DNA of 64,000 nucleotides. Source: Picrophilus oshimae DSM 9789. GTDB taxonomy: Archaea > Thermoplasmatota > Thermoplasmata > Thermoplasmatales > Thermoplasmataceae. Made by a program: the position numbers and the translations under genes. The notes beneath the pieces are model-generated. The model did not search any database. It was not told the DNA's origin and was given only the letters and a program-made list of their open reading frames with translations. The stretch is taken from assembly GCF_900176435.1 (NCBI RefSeq), contig NZ_FWYE01000001.1:372001-436000 (forward strand), in the 5' to 3' direction. Position 1 is the stretch's first letter; every line of letters begins with the position of its first letter. Below are positions 1-9,024 of the stretch, one piece after another.

Positions 1-821
1 AAGGCCCTGCCAAAATTGCCTTTATAAGCAAAAATGAATGCCGCAAGCATTATTATACCGTGAAGTGCTGTTGCCGTGTATGATATAAAGTATAATTTAT
101 AAACAATGTCTGCCGCAATGGCAAGGGATACAGATATTATTTGATTTATACCTGCAAATTTTAATGCCTTTTTGCCGAGAAGCACGGCAAAGCTGTGCAA
201 ATTGTTTTCACGATCATAGTCCATGTCAGGTATATGATTGTAAAGATCGAAGCCAAGGGCCCAGAATACAGTCGCAAAGACAAAAAGCCATGGTATTCTG
301 TATATTATATATAAAGGCCCATGGTTTCCAAGGACAGATATGGCACCTGCCATGACAGATAAACCCTGAATCGATGCTATTTGATAATTTGCAAATGATG
401 TATATCTTTTCATATACGGATAGCTCATTATCACGAGTGCACCTATTGGACTTAGTGCAAGTGCAACCTTGCTTATGAAAACAACGGATGCAAAATAGCC
501 TATTAAACCGATGATTATCATTGTGTATGCATCCTTAACGGTTATCACGCCTGTAACCATTGGCCTTGTCCTTGTCCTTGGATTCTTTGCATCAATGAAG
601 CGATCGGCAAGGTTGTCATTTGTCATCCCTGCTATTCTTATAAAGAATAATGCAACAAATATCAATAACAATAATCTTATTGATGGTATCCCCCTGGCCG
701 CAAGGAATGCGCCAAGATAGGCCATTGGCAGGCTGAATAATGTCTGCTCCAATCTAAGAAATCTAAGCGTAATATAGAACTTGCTCTGTTTATTCTTGAC
801 TCCACCAGGGTCCCAGTACAC
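1..821 (-). CDS. UbiA-family prenyltransferase (3' end outside window)
   Basis: Integral membrane prenyltransferase that would transfer an isoprenoid chain to an aromatic acceptor in quinone synthesis. Reading the minus strand gives about 273 residues with the two aspartate-rich UbiA motifs: NDNLADRFID near residue 68 and DLYNHIPDMDYDREN near residue 187, followed by LHSFAVLLGKK, which resembles the menaquinone/ubiquinone branch (MqnP/UbiA) rather than the ether-lipid branch. Hydrophobic helices lie between the motifs. The start is GTG at 821: an in-frame TGA sits two codons upstream, and LRFLRLEQTLFSLPMAYLGA is the expected N-terminal helix. The C-terminus runs off the window. Thermoplasmatales make menaquinone-type quinones, which fits; the exact acceptor cannot be read from the sequence. 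Confidence 0.85.
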   Translation of the reverse strand, partial: MYWDPGGVKNKQSKFYITLRFLRLEQTLFSLPMAYLGAFLAARGIPSIRLLLLIFVALFFIRIAGMTNDNLADRFIDAKNPRTRTRPMVTGVITVKDAYTMIIIGLIGYFASVVFISKVALALSPIGALVIMSYPYMKRYTSFANYQIASIQGLSVMAGAISVLGNHGPLYIIYRIPWLFVFATVFWALGFDLYNHIPDMDYDRENNLHSFAVLLGKKALKFAGINQIISVSLAIAADIVYKLYFISYTATALHGIIMLAAFIFAYKGNFGRA

Positions 822-962
822 GATTCAGGATTTTTTCACCCCTTATAAATATTGTTTAAAAAAGTTTGAAATATTACGCTTTATAATTATTTAAGACAAA
901 TTTTCAAAAATTATGATTTTAGGTTTACTGGTTTATTAAATTAAAAAAATAAATTAAAAAAT

Positions 963-1508
963 TTAGCTGTAATAGTTCAGTGCAAGGGCACCTGATCCTG
1001 TTGCGGTTCCTGAAAGCTCAAAGCTCACATAAAGTGTGTATGTGCTTGTTGATGATCCAGATAATTTTATTGGGGTTCCAAGAGTGTATGCAGTTGCATT
1101 TATAGACAATGTTGTTGATGATGCCGAGCCTGAAACTGTTGCGGGTGATGTTGTAATATATATCGTGACGCCTGATGGAAGCGTTCCATTTATGTACAGT
1201 GTGCCTGCAACCGTTGAATTTATGTAAAGCACGTTCAAAAGATAAACAGCACCAGCACCGGCAGTGGTATTAACATCAATTGTTGTACCGCTGGTTATGT
1301 TTAAGGGCGATCCTGTTACCGGTGCATATATAAAACCATCTGCATTTGCCGTATTATAATTTGGTCCCTGTGCCATATAAACAACTGGAGCCTCCCCTGA
1401 AACTGAAATCGCATGTGTGCTTGTAATAACAACGCTTGCGAAGACTGCTGTAGGAAGGAGTGCAACTATGATTATTGCAAATAATACATATAACCTCTTC
1501 TTGTTCAT
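963..1508 (-). CDS. Secreted Thr/Ser/Gly-rich protein of unknown function
   Basis: 181 residues. The first 24 form a typical Sec signal peptide: basic MNKKR, a hydrophobic core, and an AVFA-like end. The mature part is rich in Thr, Ser, Gly, Ala and Tyr, nearly free of charged residues, and predicted to be beta-rich. Several N-glycosylation sequons (NIT, NTT, NST, NGT, NAT) suggest an exported cell-surface glycoprotein. There is no C-terminal anchor. It stands alone, with AT-rich DNA on both sides. I do not recognise a family. A surface-layer accessory or pilin-like role is possible but unsupported, and no class III (pilin) signal is evident. Confidence 0.7.
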   Translation of the reverse strand: MNKKRLYVLFAIIIVALLPTAVFASVVITSTHAISVSGEAPVVYMAQGPNYNTANADGFIYAPVTGSPLNITSGTTIDVNTTAGAGAVYLLNVLYINSTVAGTLYINGTLPSGVTIYITTSPATVSGSASSTTLSINATAYTLGTPIKLSGSSTSTYTLYVSFELSGTATGSGALALNYYS

Positions 1509-1697
1509 GCTATCAGTGAGTAAATTTTGTCATCTATATAAATTTTTGTATAAATGATTTTAACAATTGAACGATAGAAAATATCATAATATAAATATTA
1601 TATATTGAATATATAATTTATAAACCGTAATTATATCAATTATAAAAAAGTATTTTAGATAATCTTTTATATTTACAATATATTATTATCGATTTAA

Positions 1698-2276
1698 ATG
1701 ATAGAGTTCTATTCGAAGGCAAGGCTGCCATCAAGGTTTGGCAGCTTCGAAATATACGTTTTCAAGAACGATGAGAACAAGGATCATGCGGTTATAGTTC
1801 ATGGTGATGTGAGAGGCAAAAGTGATGTTCCGGTTAGAATACACAGCGAGTGCCTAACCGGTGATGTCCTTGGCTCAATGAGGTGTGACTGCCGTGACCA
1901 GCTTATAGAATCACTAAAATACATAGGAAGCCAGCCATACGGCATGCTAATATACATGAGACAGGAGGGACGTGGCATAGGCCTTTTAAACAAGATAAGG
2001 GCATACAATTTACAGGATCAGGGACTTGACACAGTTGAGGCAAATCTTGAGCAGGGCCTTCCCGTGGATGAGAGAAAGTACGATTATGCCGTTGATGTAA
2101 TAAAGTACTTTAACATAGAGAGCATCCAGCTTATAACAAACAATCCTGAAAAACTAAAATACCTTGAGGAGCACGGCATAAAGATAACAAAGAGGATACC
2201 AATAATAATACCACCAACAAAGTTTGATGAATTTTATCTCGAGACAAAAAAGGAGAGGATGGGCCATCTATTTTGA
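1698..2276 (+). CDS. ribA: GTP cyclohydrolase II
   Basis: Converts GTP to 2,5-diamino-6-ribosylamino-pyrimidinone 5'-phosphate, formate and pyrophosphate, the first step of riboflavin synthesis, in the cytoplasm. At 192 residues it matches the stand-alone GCH II length; no DHBP synthase domain is fused. The zinc site and active-site block are visible: [19 protein letters not shown] (residues 48-66), then RQEGRGIGL with the catalytic arginine region, and [10 protein letters not shown] near the C-terminus. A TATA-like stretch about 25-30 bases upstream suggests leaderless transcription. Many archaea use the unrelated GCH III (ArfA), so the bacterial-type enzyme here is worth noting. It converges with the DUF763 gene and overlaps it by 9 bases. 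Confidence 0.95.
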   Translation: MIEFYSKARLPSRFGSFEIYVFKNDENKDHAVIVHGDVRGKSDVPVRIHSECLTGDVLGSMRCDCRDQLIESLKYIGSQPYGMLIYMRQEGRGIGLLNKIRAYNLQDQGLDTVEANLEQGLPVDERKYDYAVDVIKYFNIESIQLITNNPEKLKYLEEHGIKITKRIPIIIPPTKFDEFYLETKKERMGHLF

Positions 2277-3311
2277 GCTCAGCATAAAGCTTAACTCCGA
2301 AATTTTTTTTAGTGCATCATATGGTTTTTTTTCTATTGCATCTTTAAAAAAATCTATTGAAATGTCATAATCCCTTACATTTACAGGTTTTGGCACCCCA
2401 TCCTTTCCGCCAAGACAGAATGAAAACTTTACAGGGTCCTTATATGATGGTTTATCGCCGTATATTATCTCTGCAAGGTATGAGATGGCCCTTATCGTGG
2501 ATTTGCTGAGGCCCTTTATTTTTATGAAATCATCAAAGTTCTCTGGGTTGTAATCATATATCTTTTTAAGTTTCTTCCATTCTATTTTATAATTAAGGTC
2601 CAGTTCCGGTCTTTCATTGAAGTTGTCCAGGGTCCTCTGTTTATCATATTTTGGCATATCATGTATAACATCAATCATGTCCATCCTGTTTTTTTCGCTC
2701 TCAATTGATGATAGATCAAGAACATTTTTATTTTCATAGCCAGAGATACCGCTCCTTGAACCGTTGTAAAAATCATTTGGATTTATCCAGTGGTATCTTC
2801 TGGCAAGGCCGAGATCAGTGTTCATTCCCTGATTTATAACAGTATAATTTCCATGATAATCCATTATGATAAATTGTATGTATAGATCAAATGAATCCTG
2901 TAATAGCTTATTATCTGTTATTCCAGAGAGCCTTGATCCCTTCATTACCCTGTAAAGATCTTTATTATCTACATTGCCTGATCTTTCTATTTCATCGAAT
3001 TCGTTTTTAATATTTCTGATGTGGCGGCCCTTGCCACCAAGTATTATAATATCATCCTTTTTATTTAAATACTCCTTCATTGCGCCCAAGGTTGCTGTTG
3101 TTGTTCCACTTGAGTTCCAGTCAAAACCAATGGCAAGTGAAAATGAATGAAACCAGTACGGATCACTTAAATTTTCAAGAAGTTTCCTTGTTCCAAAATT
3201 ATCTATAATAATATCTGATAGTATTCCGGATAATTTAACCATCCTTTTATAAAGGTATTCAGGTGGATGGCCGTAGTGAAGTGGCATCACAGAGGTGCCT
3301 GTTCTATCCAT
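2268..3311 (-). CDS. DUF763 family protein
   Basis: 347 residues of a conserved archaeal/bacterial family of unknown function. Diagnostic blocks are the N-terminal [22 protein letters not shown], the segment [20 protein letters not shown] (residues 47-66) with [12 protein letters not shown] following, and the C-terminal [20 protein letters not shown] and [13 protein letters not shown]. The block [12 protein letters not shown] resembles a helix-hairpin-helix, so nucleic-acid binding is conceivable, but the activity is unknown. A TATA-like sequence on the minus strand near 3335 precedes the ATG. It is divergent from the geranylgeranyl reductase gene, sharing about 60 bases of promoter DNA with it. 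Confidence 0.85.
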   Translation of the reverse strand: MDRTGTSVMPLHYGHPPEYLYKRMVKLSGILSDIIIDNFGTRKLLENLSDPYWFHSFSLAIGFDWNSSGTTTATLGAMKEYLNKKDDIIILGGKGRHIRNIKNEFDEIERSGNVDNKDLYRVMKGSRLSGITDNKLLQDSFDLYIQFIIMDYHGNYTVINQGMNTDLGLARRYHWINPNDFYNGSRSGISGYENKNVLDLSSIESEKNRMDMIDVIHDMPKYDKQRTLDNFNERPELDLNYKIEWKKLKKIYDYNPENFDDFIKIKGLSKSTIRAISYLAEIIYGDKPSYKDPVKFSFCLGGKDGVPKPVNVRDYDISIDFFKDAIEKKPYDALKKISELSFMLSSK

Positions 3312-3347
3312 ATAATAAATTATCTTCGATAAATAAAAGCTTTACTA

Positions 3348-3355
3348 TTTATATT
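3348..3355 (+). promoter_or_regulatory. TATA-like box for geranylgeranyl reductase gene
   Basis: TTTATATT is centred about 25 bases before GTG 3375, the spacing expected for a leaderless archaeal transcript. A TTG at 3360 is in frame but lies only about 9 bases from the box, so transcription starting at the normal distance would exclude it. Confidence 0.5.
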
Positions 3356-3374
3356 AAATTTGCATTTAACATCT

Positions 3375-4514
3375 GTGAGGGATGTTATAATTGTTGGTGC
3401 CGGTCCTGCGGGCTCATACGCTGCATATCTATTATCAAAAAAGGGCTTTGATGTGCTTCAGCTTGAGGAGCATAGGGAGATAGGAAAGCCGGTTGAATGC
3501 ACCGGGCTTGTATCAAAAAGGGTCTTTAGTATGGTAAGAAGCAGATCAATGATAAATAAGGTTCATGGCGCAAATGTCTACTTTCCAAATAATAAATATA
3601 TACATGTATCAAAGAATGAGGAAACAATAGTAATGTACAGGGATCAGTTTGACAAGGATGTTGCCGCCATGGCAATAGAAAATGGAACCGATCTGAGAAT
3701 AAATGCAAGGGCCATTGATGCATCTGTAAACGATGATTTTGCATCTGTTAAGTTCAGGGAGAATGGAAAAATACAGGAGGAGAAAACAAAAATCATTATA
3801 GGCGCTGACGGTGTGAACAGCACAGTAAGAAGGTTATTATCAAATGAGAGGCCGTCAAGGATAATATCAACATACCAGGTTGATTCATCTTATAAAATGG
3901 ATGACCAGGATGATGTAAACGTTTACCTTGGTTCATCCAGCAGCAGGGGATTTTTTGGCTGGGCCGTACCTTCAGGCGATATAACCAGAATAGGGGTTGG
4001 CGCCGATCATGATACCGCGATAAAATACTTTAAAAATATAAATAAAAATTTCAATGATAAAATTCTTGGAATAAACGGAAGCCCAATACCGATAAGATAT
4101 TTAAAGAAAACATACGGAAAAAGGTACATGCTTGTTGGCGATGCTGCCGGCATAGTAAAGCCGCTATCAGGTGGTGGAATATACACAGGAATGATCTCAG
4201 GAAAAAATGCGGCCATTGCAGCTGAATCAATAATTGACAGAGAGGACTTCTCAGAAAAATCCATGAGCCTTTATCAAAAACTCTGGAGATCAGAGATAGG
4301 CCGTGAGCTTTACATAGATTCAAAAATTCAGGACGTTTTTTCAAGACTTACTGTAAATGACAGGGCACTTAACAGGTTGTATGATATACTCAGCTCTGGA
4401 CCAATAATAAAGCAGATAAACAGGCTTGGAGACATAGACTATCCATCAAAAATAGCGATATCAATACTTTTGAGGAGGCCCCAGATATTTAGATATATAG
4501 TTGGATCACTTTAA
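3375..4514 (+). CDS. Digeranylgeranylglycerophospholipid reductase (geranylgeranyl reductase)
   Basis: FAD-dependent enzyme that saturates the geranylgeranyl chains of archaeal ether lipids, acting at the membrane. About 379 residues, standard for the family. The N-terminal dinucleotide fold is DVIIVGAGPAGSYAAYLLSK with the acidic end LQLEEH, followed by the family signature GKPVECTGLVS; the lipid-cavity motif GFFGWAVP lies near residue 200; and the second FAD motif LVGDAAGIVKPLSGGGIYTG is near residue 255. I prefer GTG 3375 as start because the TATA-like box fits it and the protein then begins directly at the nucleotide-binding strand; TTG 3360 is the alternative. A membrane-protein gene follows 26 bases downstream on the same strand. 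Confidence 0.92.
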   Translation: MRDVIIVGAGPAGSYAAYLLSKKGFDVLQLEEHREIGKPVECTGLVSKRVFSMVRSRSMINKVHGANVYFPNNKYIHVSKNEETIVMYRDQFDKDVAAMAIENGTDLRINARAIDASVNDDFASVKFRENGKIQEEKTKIIIGADGVNSTVRRLLSNERPSRIISTYQVDSSYKMDDQDDVNVYLGSSSSRGFFGWAVPSGDITRIGVGADHDTAIKYFKNINKNFNDKILGINGSPIPIRYLKKTYGKRYMLVGDAAGIVKPLSGGGIYTGMISGKNAAIAAESIIDREDFSEKSMSLYQKLWRSEIGRELYIDSKIQDVFSRLTVNDRALNRLYDILSSGPIIKQINRLGDIDYPSKIAISILLRRPQIFRYIVGSL

Positions 4515-4540
4515 TATATTATGTTTTCTTTCTTAATAGA

Positions 4541-5257
4541 ATGAACCAGTATATAAAAAAGAATAGAGGCCTCTTTTCAATAATATTCTCAGTCCTTCTT
4601 GGAGCTGGTGTATTCACGCTTTCAATATATGTTCCATACGCAGTTTACCTTGTTATATTATTGCCGGTATTCATATTTTTAATAATGCACTTTCTTGGTC
4701 TTTATAAATTAAGGCAAAGGCTGCTTGCAGGTGCAATAATAATTATACTTATAACCATGATCTTCGGTGGAATATATACAAACTATATTTACACGCTGGG
4801 CGGAACAGAAAAGGCAAATATAAACGGTACTGAGGTTGAAACGATCATAGTGCCATACTCAGGATACACAGGTTTACATAACATAACGGCATTAACAAGC
4901 TATAACGGTTCATTAAATAATTCATATCTAGAGATTATATCAGAGACGTCTAATTGCAGGTTTAATATTACATACAATTCAAGCAATGCAATATCCATTG
5001 ACGGCATGCGGGGTATGTATTACACTGTTAATCTTCCCAGGGGCCTATATTATGTTGTTTACAAGGTTAATAAGAATTATTACATAGACAGCGTTGGGCC
5101 TGTAAATACCAGTGAATCCTCACTTTATACATATGCAACGTATGCAATATTGATTAAATACCTGCTCATAGTGATAGTTCTTTACCTGATCGGTGTCTTC
5201 TTTGCAAGCTATATACAGAGATCTGCAAAAAGGAACGATATAAATAAGGACAGGTAA
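4541..5257 (+). CDS. Membrane protein with external glycosylation-rich domain, unknown function
   Basis: 238 residues. Three hydrophobic helices occupy residues 12-29, 31-52 and 57-80, and a fourth lies at about 203-228, followed by a short basic tail (IQRSAKRNDINKDR). The segment 81-200 should face outside; it is polar and holds many Asn-X-Ser/Thr sequons (NGT, NIT, NGS, NNS, NSS, NTS), as expected of a glycosylated surface domain in an acidophile. I recognise no family. It follows the geranylgeranyl reductase gene by 26 bases and may be co-transcribed with it, but that gives no clear hint of function. Confidence 0.65.
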   Translation: MNQYIKKNRGLFSIIFSVLLGAGVFTLSIYVPYAVYLVILLPVFIFLIMHFLGLYKLRQRLLAGAIIIILITMIFGGIYTNYIYTLGGTEKANINGTEVETIIVPYSGYTGLHNITALTSYNGSLNNSYLEIISETSNCRFNITYNSSNAISIDGMRGMYYTVNLPRGLYYVVYKVNKNYYIDSVGPVNTSESSLYTYATYAILIKYLLIVIVLYLIGVFFASYIQRSAKRNDINKDR

Positions 5258-5312
5258 CAATATAAACTATGTGAATAGATAAATAGATATATAAAATAAC
5301 ATTTTTCTATAT

Positions 5313-6275
5313 ATGGTATCAAGAAGGATTCAACTTACAGGCGGCTCAACCTACATAGTTTCGCTACCGTCAAAATGGATAAAGAAGAACAATTTGGGCA
5401 AGGGAGACGAGGTTTTTATAGATGAACAGGGAAATAGTATAACAATATACACAAAGACATCAAAAAAGGATGAAAAGATAAAAAAGCTGATAATAAACGG
5501 AATACCAAAGGATGAGGATATACAGAGATATTTGATCTCCGGATACATAGCCGGTTATGATTCAATGGTTATATCAAGCCCATTTTACATAAATGAAAAG
5601 GTAAGAAACTCAATAAAAAACTTTGCGAAGCTAGTCATAGGCATTGAGATCTTTGAGGAGGATTCAAACAGAATTGTTCTGCAAAATGTTGTTAAATCTG
5701 ATTCAATGCCGTTAAACAGGGCAATAAAGAGAATGTCATTAAATGTTGAATCAATGATAGGTGATGTTATAAAGGGTATAACAGATGATGATGAGAACCT
5801 TCTCAACAATGTAATAGCAAGGGATGATGAGATAGACAGGTTTCAATGGTACATATATAGAGAATCAAGGATCTCAATGGATGATGATAACATATTTTAT
5901 CTTTTGTTATCAAGGATAATGGAGAGAATAGCGGATCATGCGGTAAATCTTTGTTCAATATGGATAAACAGAAAAAGAAATATAGAAATACCAAAGGCAA
6001 AGATCGTTGAAAACCTTAAAGAGGCCTTTAATATCTTTCAGGAGGCCATATCAATGTTTTACTCAAATGAATACAAATCAATAAACAGTATTATATCGAA
6101 AAAACAGGAGATTTATAATTCCAGAAAGGATCTGCTCTTTCTGAGCAGCACACAGGACATCATGACCGTATCATTATCTGCCGAGGAGATATCAAGGATA
6201 GGCCTCTATGCAACCGACATAGCAGAGCTCTCACTTGATTCGGTCTTTTCATCCAGGGATGAGATCTCAATTTAA
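5313..6275 (+). CDS. AbrB/SpoVT-PhoU fusion, phosphate uptake regulator-like
   Basis: 320 residues. The N-terminal 45 residues form an AbrB/SpoVT-type DNA-binding swapped-hairpin domain (RRIQLTGGSTYIVSLPSKW, then LGKGDEVFIDEQGN). The rest is helical and matches the PhoU three-helix repeats, including RIADHAVNLCSIWI and the end EEISRIGLYATDIAE. In archaea this architecture is annotated as a phosphate uptake regulator; it probably combines DNA binding with sensing through PhoU. A TATA-like stretch (GATATATAAAAT) lies about 20-27 bases before the ATG. No Pst transporter is adjacent; the nearest candidate phosphate carrier is the MFS gene at 20156. It ends 3 bases from the convergent rpiA. Confidence 0.85.
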   Translation: MVSRRIQLTGGSTYIVSLPSKWIKKNNLGKGDEVFIDEQGNSITIYTKTSKKDEKIKKLIINGIPKDEDIQRYLISGYIAGYDSMVISSPFYINEKVRNSIKNFAKLVIGIEIFEEDSNRIVLQNVVKSDSMPLNRAIKRMSLNVESMIGDVIKGITDDDENLLNNVIARDDEIDRFQWYIYRESRISMDDDNIFYLLLSRIMERIADHAVNLCSIWINRKRNIEIPKAKIVENLKEAFNIFQEAISMFYSNEYKSINSIISKKQEIYNSRKDLLFLSSTQDIMTVSLSAEEISRIGLYATDIAELSLDSVFSSRDEISI

Positions 6276-6278
6276 ATA

Positions 6279-6935
6279 TTATTTAACATCTATTATTCTG
6301 CAGCCATCAATTGTTCCCTGAAAGATCTTTGTTGCAAGATGCCTGAATATTCCAACCTCAACAACGCCAGGTATCATCTTTATCTGTGATTCAAGCTCCG
6401 GGTCTGTATAACTAAAAACGCAGTCTATTATGTAATTGCCATTGTCGCTTATGAATTTTTTATCATCGCGGAATGATGCCCTGCATCCAAGCCTCTCTAT
6501 GTTTTCAAGGGTCTTTTCACTCATAAATGGAAGTACCTCCACGGGCAGCGGAAACTTATGAAGCCTTTCAGAGTACTTTGAATGGTCGACAAGAACGTAG
6601 AATTCCCTGCTGTTGTATGCAACGATCTTTTCACGCACAAGTGCGCCGCCACCACCCTTTATTAGGTTTCCATATGGATCGAATTCGTCTGCACCATCGA
6701 AGTCTATGTCTATATCCTTTATATTATAATCGACCGGTATATTGAATGATCTGCAGAGTTCCTCGCTCTTCTTCGATGTTGGAATTCCGGTTATCCTCAG
6801 GCCATTTTTAACAAGCTCTGATAAACCCTCAATGAAGTAGTATGCCGTTGAGCCTGTTCCTATACCTATGCGCATATCGTTCCTGACAAATTTCAGGGCC
6901 TCCATGGCGGCCATCCTTTTTTCATTTTCAAACAT
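6279..6935 (-). CDS. rpiA: Ribose-5-phosphate isomerase A
   Basis: Interconverts ribose 5-phosphate and ribulose 5-phosphate in pentose metabolism. 218 residues, the usual RpiA length. Visible motifs are the phosphate loop GIGTGSTAYYFIEGL (residues 23-37), the catalytic DIDFDGADEFDPYGNLIKGG region (residues 75-94) with the paired aspartates, and ALVREKIVA with the conserved lysine and glutamate. The C-terminal GVVEVGIFRHLA segment is also typical. It is a single gene converging on the PhoU-like gene. Identification is secure. Confidence 0.97.
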   Translation of the reverse strand: MFENEKRMAAMEALKFVRNDMRIGIGTGSTAYYFIEGLSELVKNGLRITGIPTSKKSEELCRSFNIPVDYNIKDIDIDFDGADEFDPYGNLIKGGGGALVREKIVAYNSREFYVLVDHSKYSERLHKFPLPVEVLPFMSEKTLENIERLGCRASFRDDKKFISDNGNYIIDCVFSYTDPELESQIKMIPGVVEVGIFRHLATKIFQGTIDGCRIIDVK

Positions 6936-7040
6936 GTTTGTTAATTATAATATTGGATAAGATTTTTGTTAATTATATAGTGCGATAATCAATAAGAAAA
7001 CTTTAAATAATCATTATTGCTAACACCTTAAGGAAAAGAG

Positions 7041-7988
7041 ATGAACGAAATAATCAGTTCACTTGAAGAGGAAAAGCCTCCAGGTAGTCCACTTTTATCA
7101 GGAGCCTACCTCAGAGGTATAATTGACAGTGATAGGGTTTTTGTTAAATATGAGGGTGCAAATCCAACTGGCACGCAGAAGGACAGAATTTCTGAGAACC
7201 ATGTTAAGAGGGCGCTGTCTCTTGGAATGAAAACTGTATCTGTTGCAACCTGCGGCAATTACGGGGCATCGATATCGTATTATTCAAGAAAGTATAACAT
7301 CGATGCTGTTATAGGAATACCTGAGTACTATTCAAATGTTAGATCAAAGGAGATGGTTGCAAACGGTTCAAGGGTAATAAAATATCCTTACAAGTACGAG
7401 GAGATCGTTGAATTGTTCCATAAGATCTCAGAGAGGAATGGATGGTATGATGCAAGCCCCGGTTCAAGGAATGATGTTTACGATATTATAGGATATTCAA
7501 TAATAGCAATAGAGATATATAAACAGCTTGGCCATTCCCCGGATTACATAGCCGTGCCCGTTGGCAATGGAACAACCCTTGCAGGCATATACTATGGCTT
7601 CAGGGCCCTTTACGATTATGGATACGCCTCAAATGTCCCGAGATTCATTGCAGCAAGCACCTCTGGCGGTAATCCAATAGTAGAATCATACATGAATGGT
7701 TCCAAAAAAATAATGGAATTAAGCGAGGAAAAAATAAGGGAAACAAACGTAAATGAGCCCCTGGTGGCTTACCGCTCATACGATGGGCAAAAGGCCCTTG
7801 ATGCACTCTATGATACGGACGGTTACGCATTCTATGTAAATGATGATGAAATGATAAATGCATCACATTTAATGAAGATGAATGGACTTTCTGTTTTGCC
7901 CGCATCGGCATCTGCGGCCGTTGCCGCGGCGAGGGTATTAAAAAATAACGATGAGTGTGTTATAGTTATAACAGGTCGTGATCACTAA
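7041..7988 (+). CDS. Threonine synthase-like PLP enzyme (fold type II)
   Basis: 315 residues of the tryptophan-synthase-beta/threonine-synthase superfamily. The Schiff-base lysine is in NPTGTQKDR (about K47), the substrate/PLP loop is TCGNYGASISYYSR, and the phosphate-binding glycine loop is VPVGNGTTLAGIYYG (residues 174-188). It is shorter than classical threonine synthase, lacking the N-terminal extension, so cysteate synthase, a dehydratase, or another beta-replacement or elimination enzyme is equally possible. A TATA-like TTTAAATAA lies near 7002, and AAGGA precedes the ATG. It is the first gene of a tight operon: its stop TAA shares one base with the ATG of the DUF1611 gene, and the MurL-like gene follows. 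The substrate is unknown. Confidence 0.8.
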   Translation: MNEIISSLEEEKPPGSPLLSGAYLRGIIDSDRVFVKYEGANPTGTQKDRISENHVKRALSLGMKTVSVATCGNYGASISYYSRKYNIDAVIGIPEYYSNVRSKEMVANGSRVIKYPYKYEEIVELFHKISERNGWYDASPGSRNDVYDIIGYSIIAIEIYKQLGHSPDYIAVPVGNGTTLAGIYYGFRALYDYGYASNVPRFIAASTSGGNPIVESYMNGSKKIMELSEEKIRETNVNEPLVAYRSYDGQKALDALYDTDGYAFYVNDDEMINASHLMKMNGLSVLPASASAAVAAARVLKNNDECVIVITGRDH

Positions 7989-9016
7989 TGGATAGGGCAA
8001 CTTTACTGGCTGAGGGTTTTTTTACAACAACCTATGGAAAGACCGCAAATGGTCTTGTAAGATACAGTAAAAGGTACGATATAACATCTGTTATAGATTC
8101 AAGGTACCATGGCATGGATGCCGGCATGCTTTTAATGGGCAGGCCAAATAATATTCCTGTTATATCATCAATAAAGGAGGCACACAACCTTGGATCGGAT
8201 ACAATGATAATAGGTGTTGCAACTGATGGCGGTTTTATACCAAACGAGTACAGAAAGTACATAAAAGAGGCAATATCAATGGGAATGAACATTGTAAGCG
8301 GACTGCATGAATACCTGAGCGATGACCCGGAGTTTAGAAAGCTTGCCAAGATATACAATGTTAAATTAATCGATGTAAGAAAGATGTTTGAATCATATAA
8401 ATACTCGTTCACCGGAAGAATAAAGGATGTAAAATCAAAAAAGATAGCGGTTCTTGGTACCGATAGCGCAATAGGAAAAAGAACGACTGCCATATACCTG
8501 AACGAGGCCATAAACAATGCAGGTAAAAAATCAGTAATGATAGGCACAGGGCAAACATCATGGATGCAGGGATTTAAGTACACCGTTGTTATGGACTCGA
8601 TAATAAACGATTTTGTTGCCGGCTCTCTTGAATACATAACATTAAAGGCCTGGGATGAGGAAAGGCCGGATTACATGTTCCTTGAGGGCCAGGGCTCGAT
8701 AATACATCCGGCTTATCCTGGAGGCTTTGAGATCATAGGTGCACTTAGACCGGATGCAATAATACTTCAGCATGCACCAAAGAGGAAATATTACGATGGC
8801 TTCCCGGAATTTGAGATACCGCCTCTTGAAAGATACATAAAGGTTCTTGAGTTAATATCAGATAAACCTGTTATAGCGATATCACTGAACAGGGAAAATA
8901 TGACAGACGATGAGGTCCAGTCTGAAAAGGAAAGCCTGGAAAAAAGGTATAATATACCGGTCTTTGATCCACTCAAAGAATTTGAGCGCATGAGAGAGGT
9001 AATTGCAAGCCTTTAA
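7988..9016 (+). CDS. DUF1611 P-loop protein (possible N-acyl amino acid metabolism)
   Basis: 342 residues. The N-terminal Rossmann-like half includes SRYHGMDAGMLLMGRPN and GVATDGGFIP. The C-terminal half is a P-loop domain with Walker A GTDSAIGKRTTAIYL near residue 157, then MIGTGQTSWMQGFKY and LEGQGSIIHPAYPGG, all typical of DUF1611. A bacterial DUF1611 member, DgcN, has been described as a D-glutamate N-acetyltransferase, and DUF1611 genes often sit beside dipeptide epimerases. That makes acyl-amino-acid or D-amino-acid metabolism plausible here, but the substrate is not determined by the sequence. The gene is one base into the preceding PLP-enzyme gene and 8 bases before the MurL-like gene. 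Confidence 0.82.
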   Translation: MDRATLLAEGFFTTTYGKTANGLVRYSKRYDITSVIDSRYHGMDAGMLLMGRPNNIPVISSIKEAHNLGSDTMIIGVATDGGFIPNEYRKYIKEAISMGMNIVSGLHEYLSDDPEFRKLAKIYNVKLIDVRKMFESYKYSFTGRIKDVKSKKIAVLGTDSAIGKRTTAIYLNEAINNAGKKSVMIGTGQTSWMQGFKYTVVMDSIINDFVAGSLEYITLKAWDEERPDYMFLEGQGSIIHPAYPGGFEIIGALRPDAIILQHAPKRKYYDGFPEFEIPPLERYIKVLELISDKPVIAISLNRENMTDDEVQSEKESLEKRYNIPVFDPLKEFERMREVIASL

Positions 9017-9024
9017 GTGTTTTT

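Noticed and set aside
511-720. A 69-codon plus-strand frame near the left end
   Set aside because: It lies opposite the UbiA prenyltransferase, which has two conserved Asp-rich motifs in the minus frame.
8032-8637. A 201-codon open frame on the minus strand inside the DUF1611 gene
   Set aside because: It is the antisense shadow of a conserved gene with an intact P-loop; low-complexity composition (many Ser, Ile, Leu) and no independent motif.
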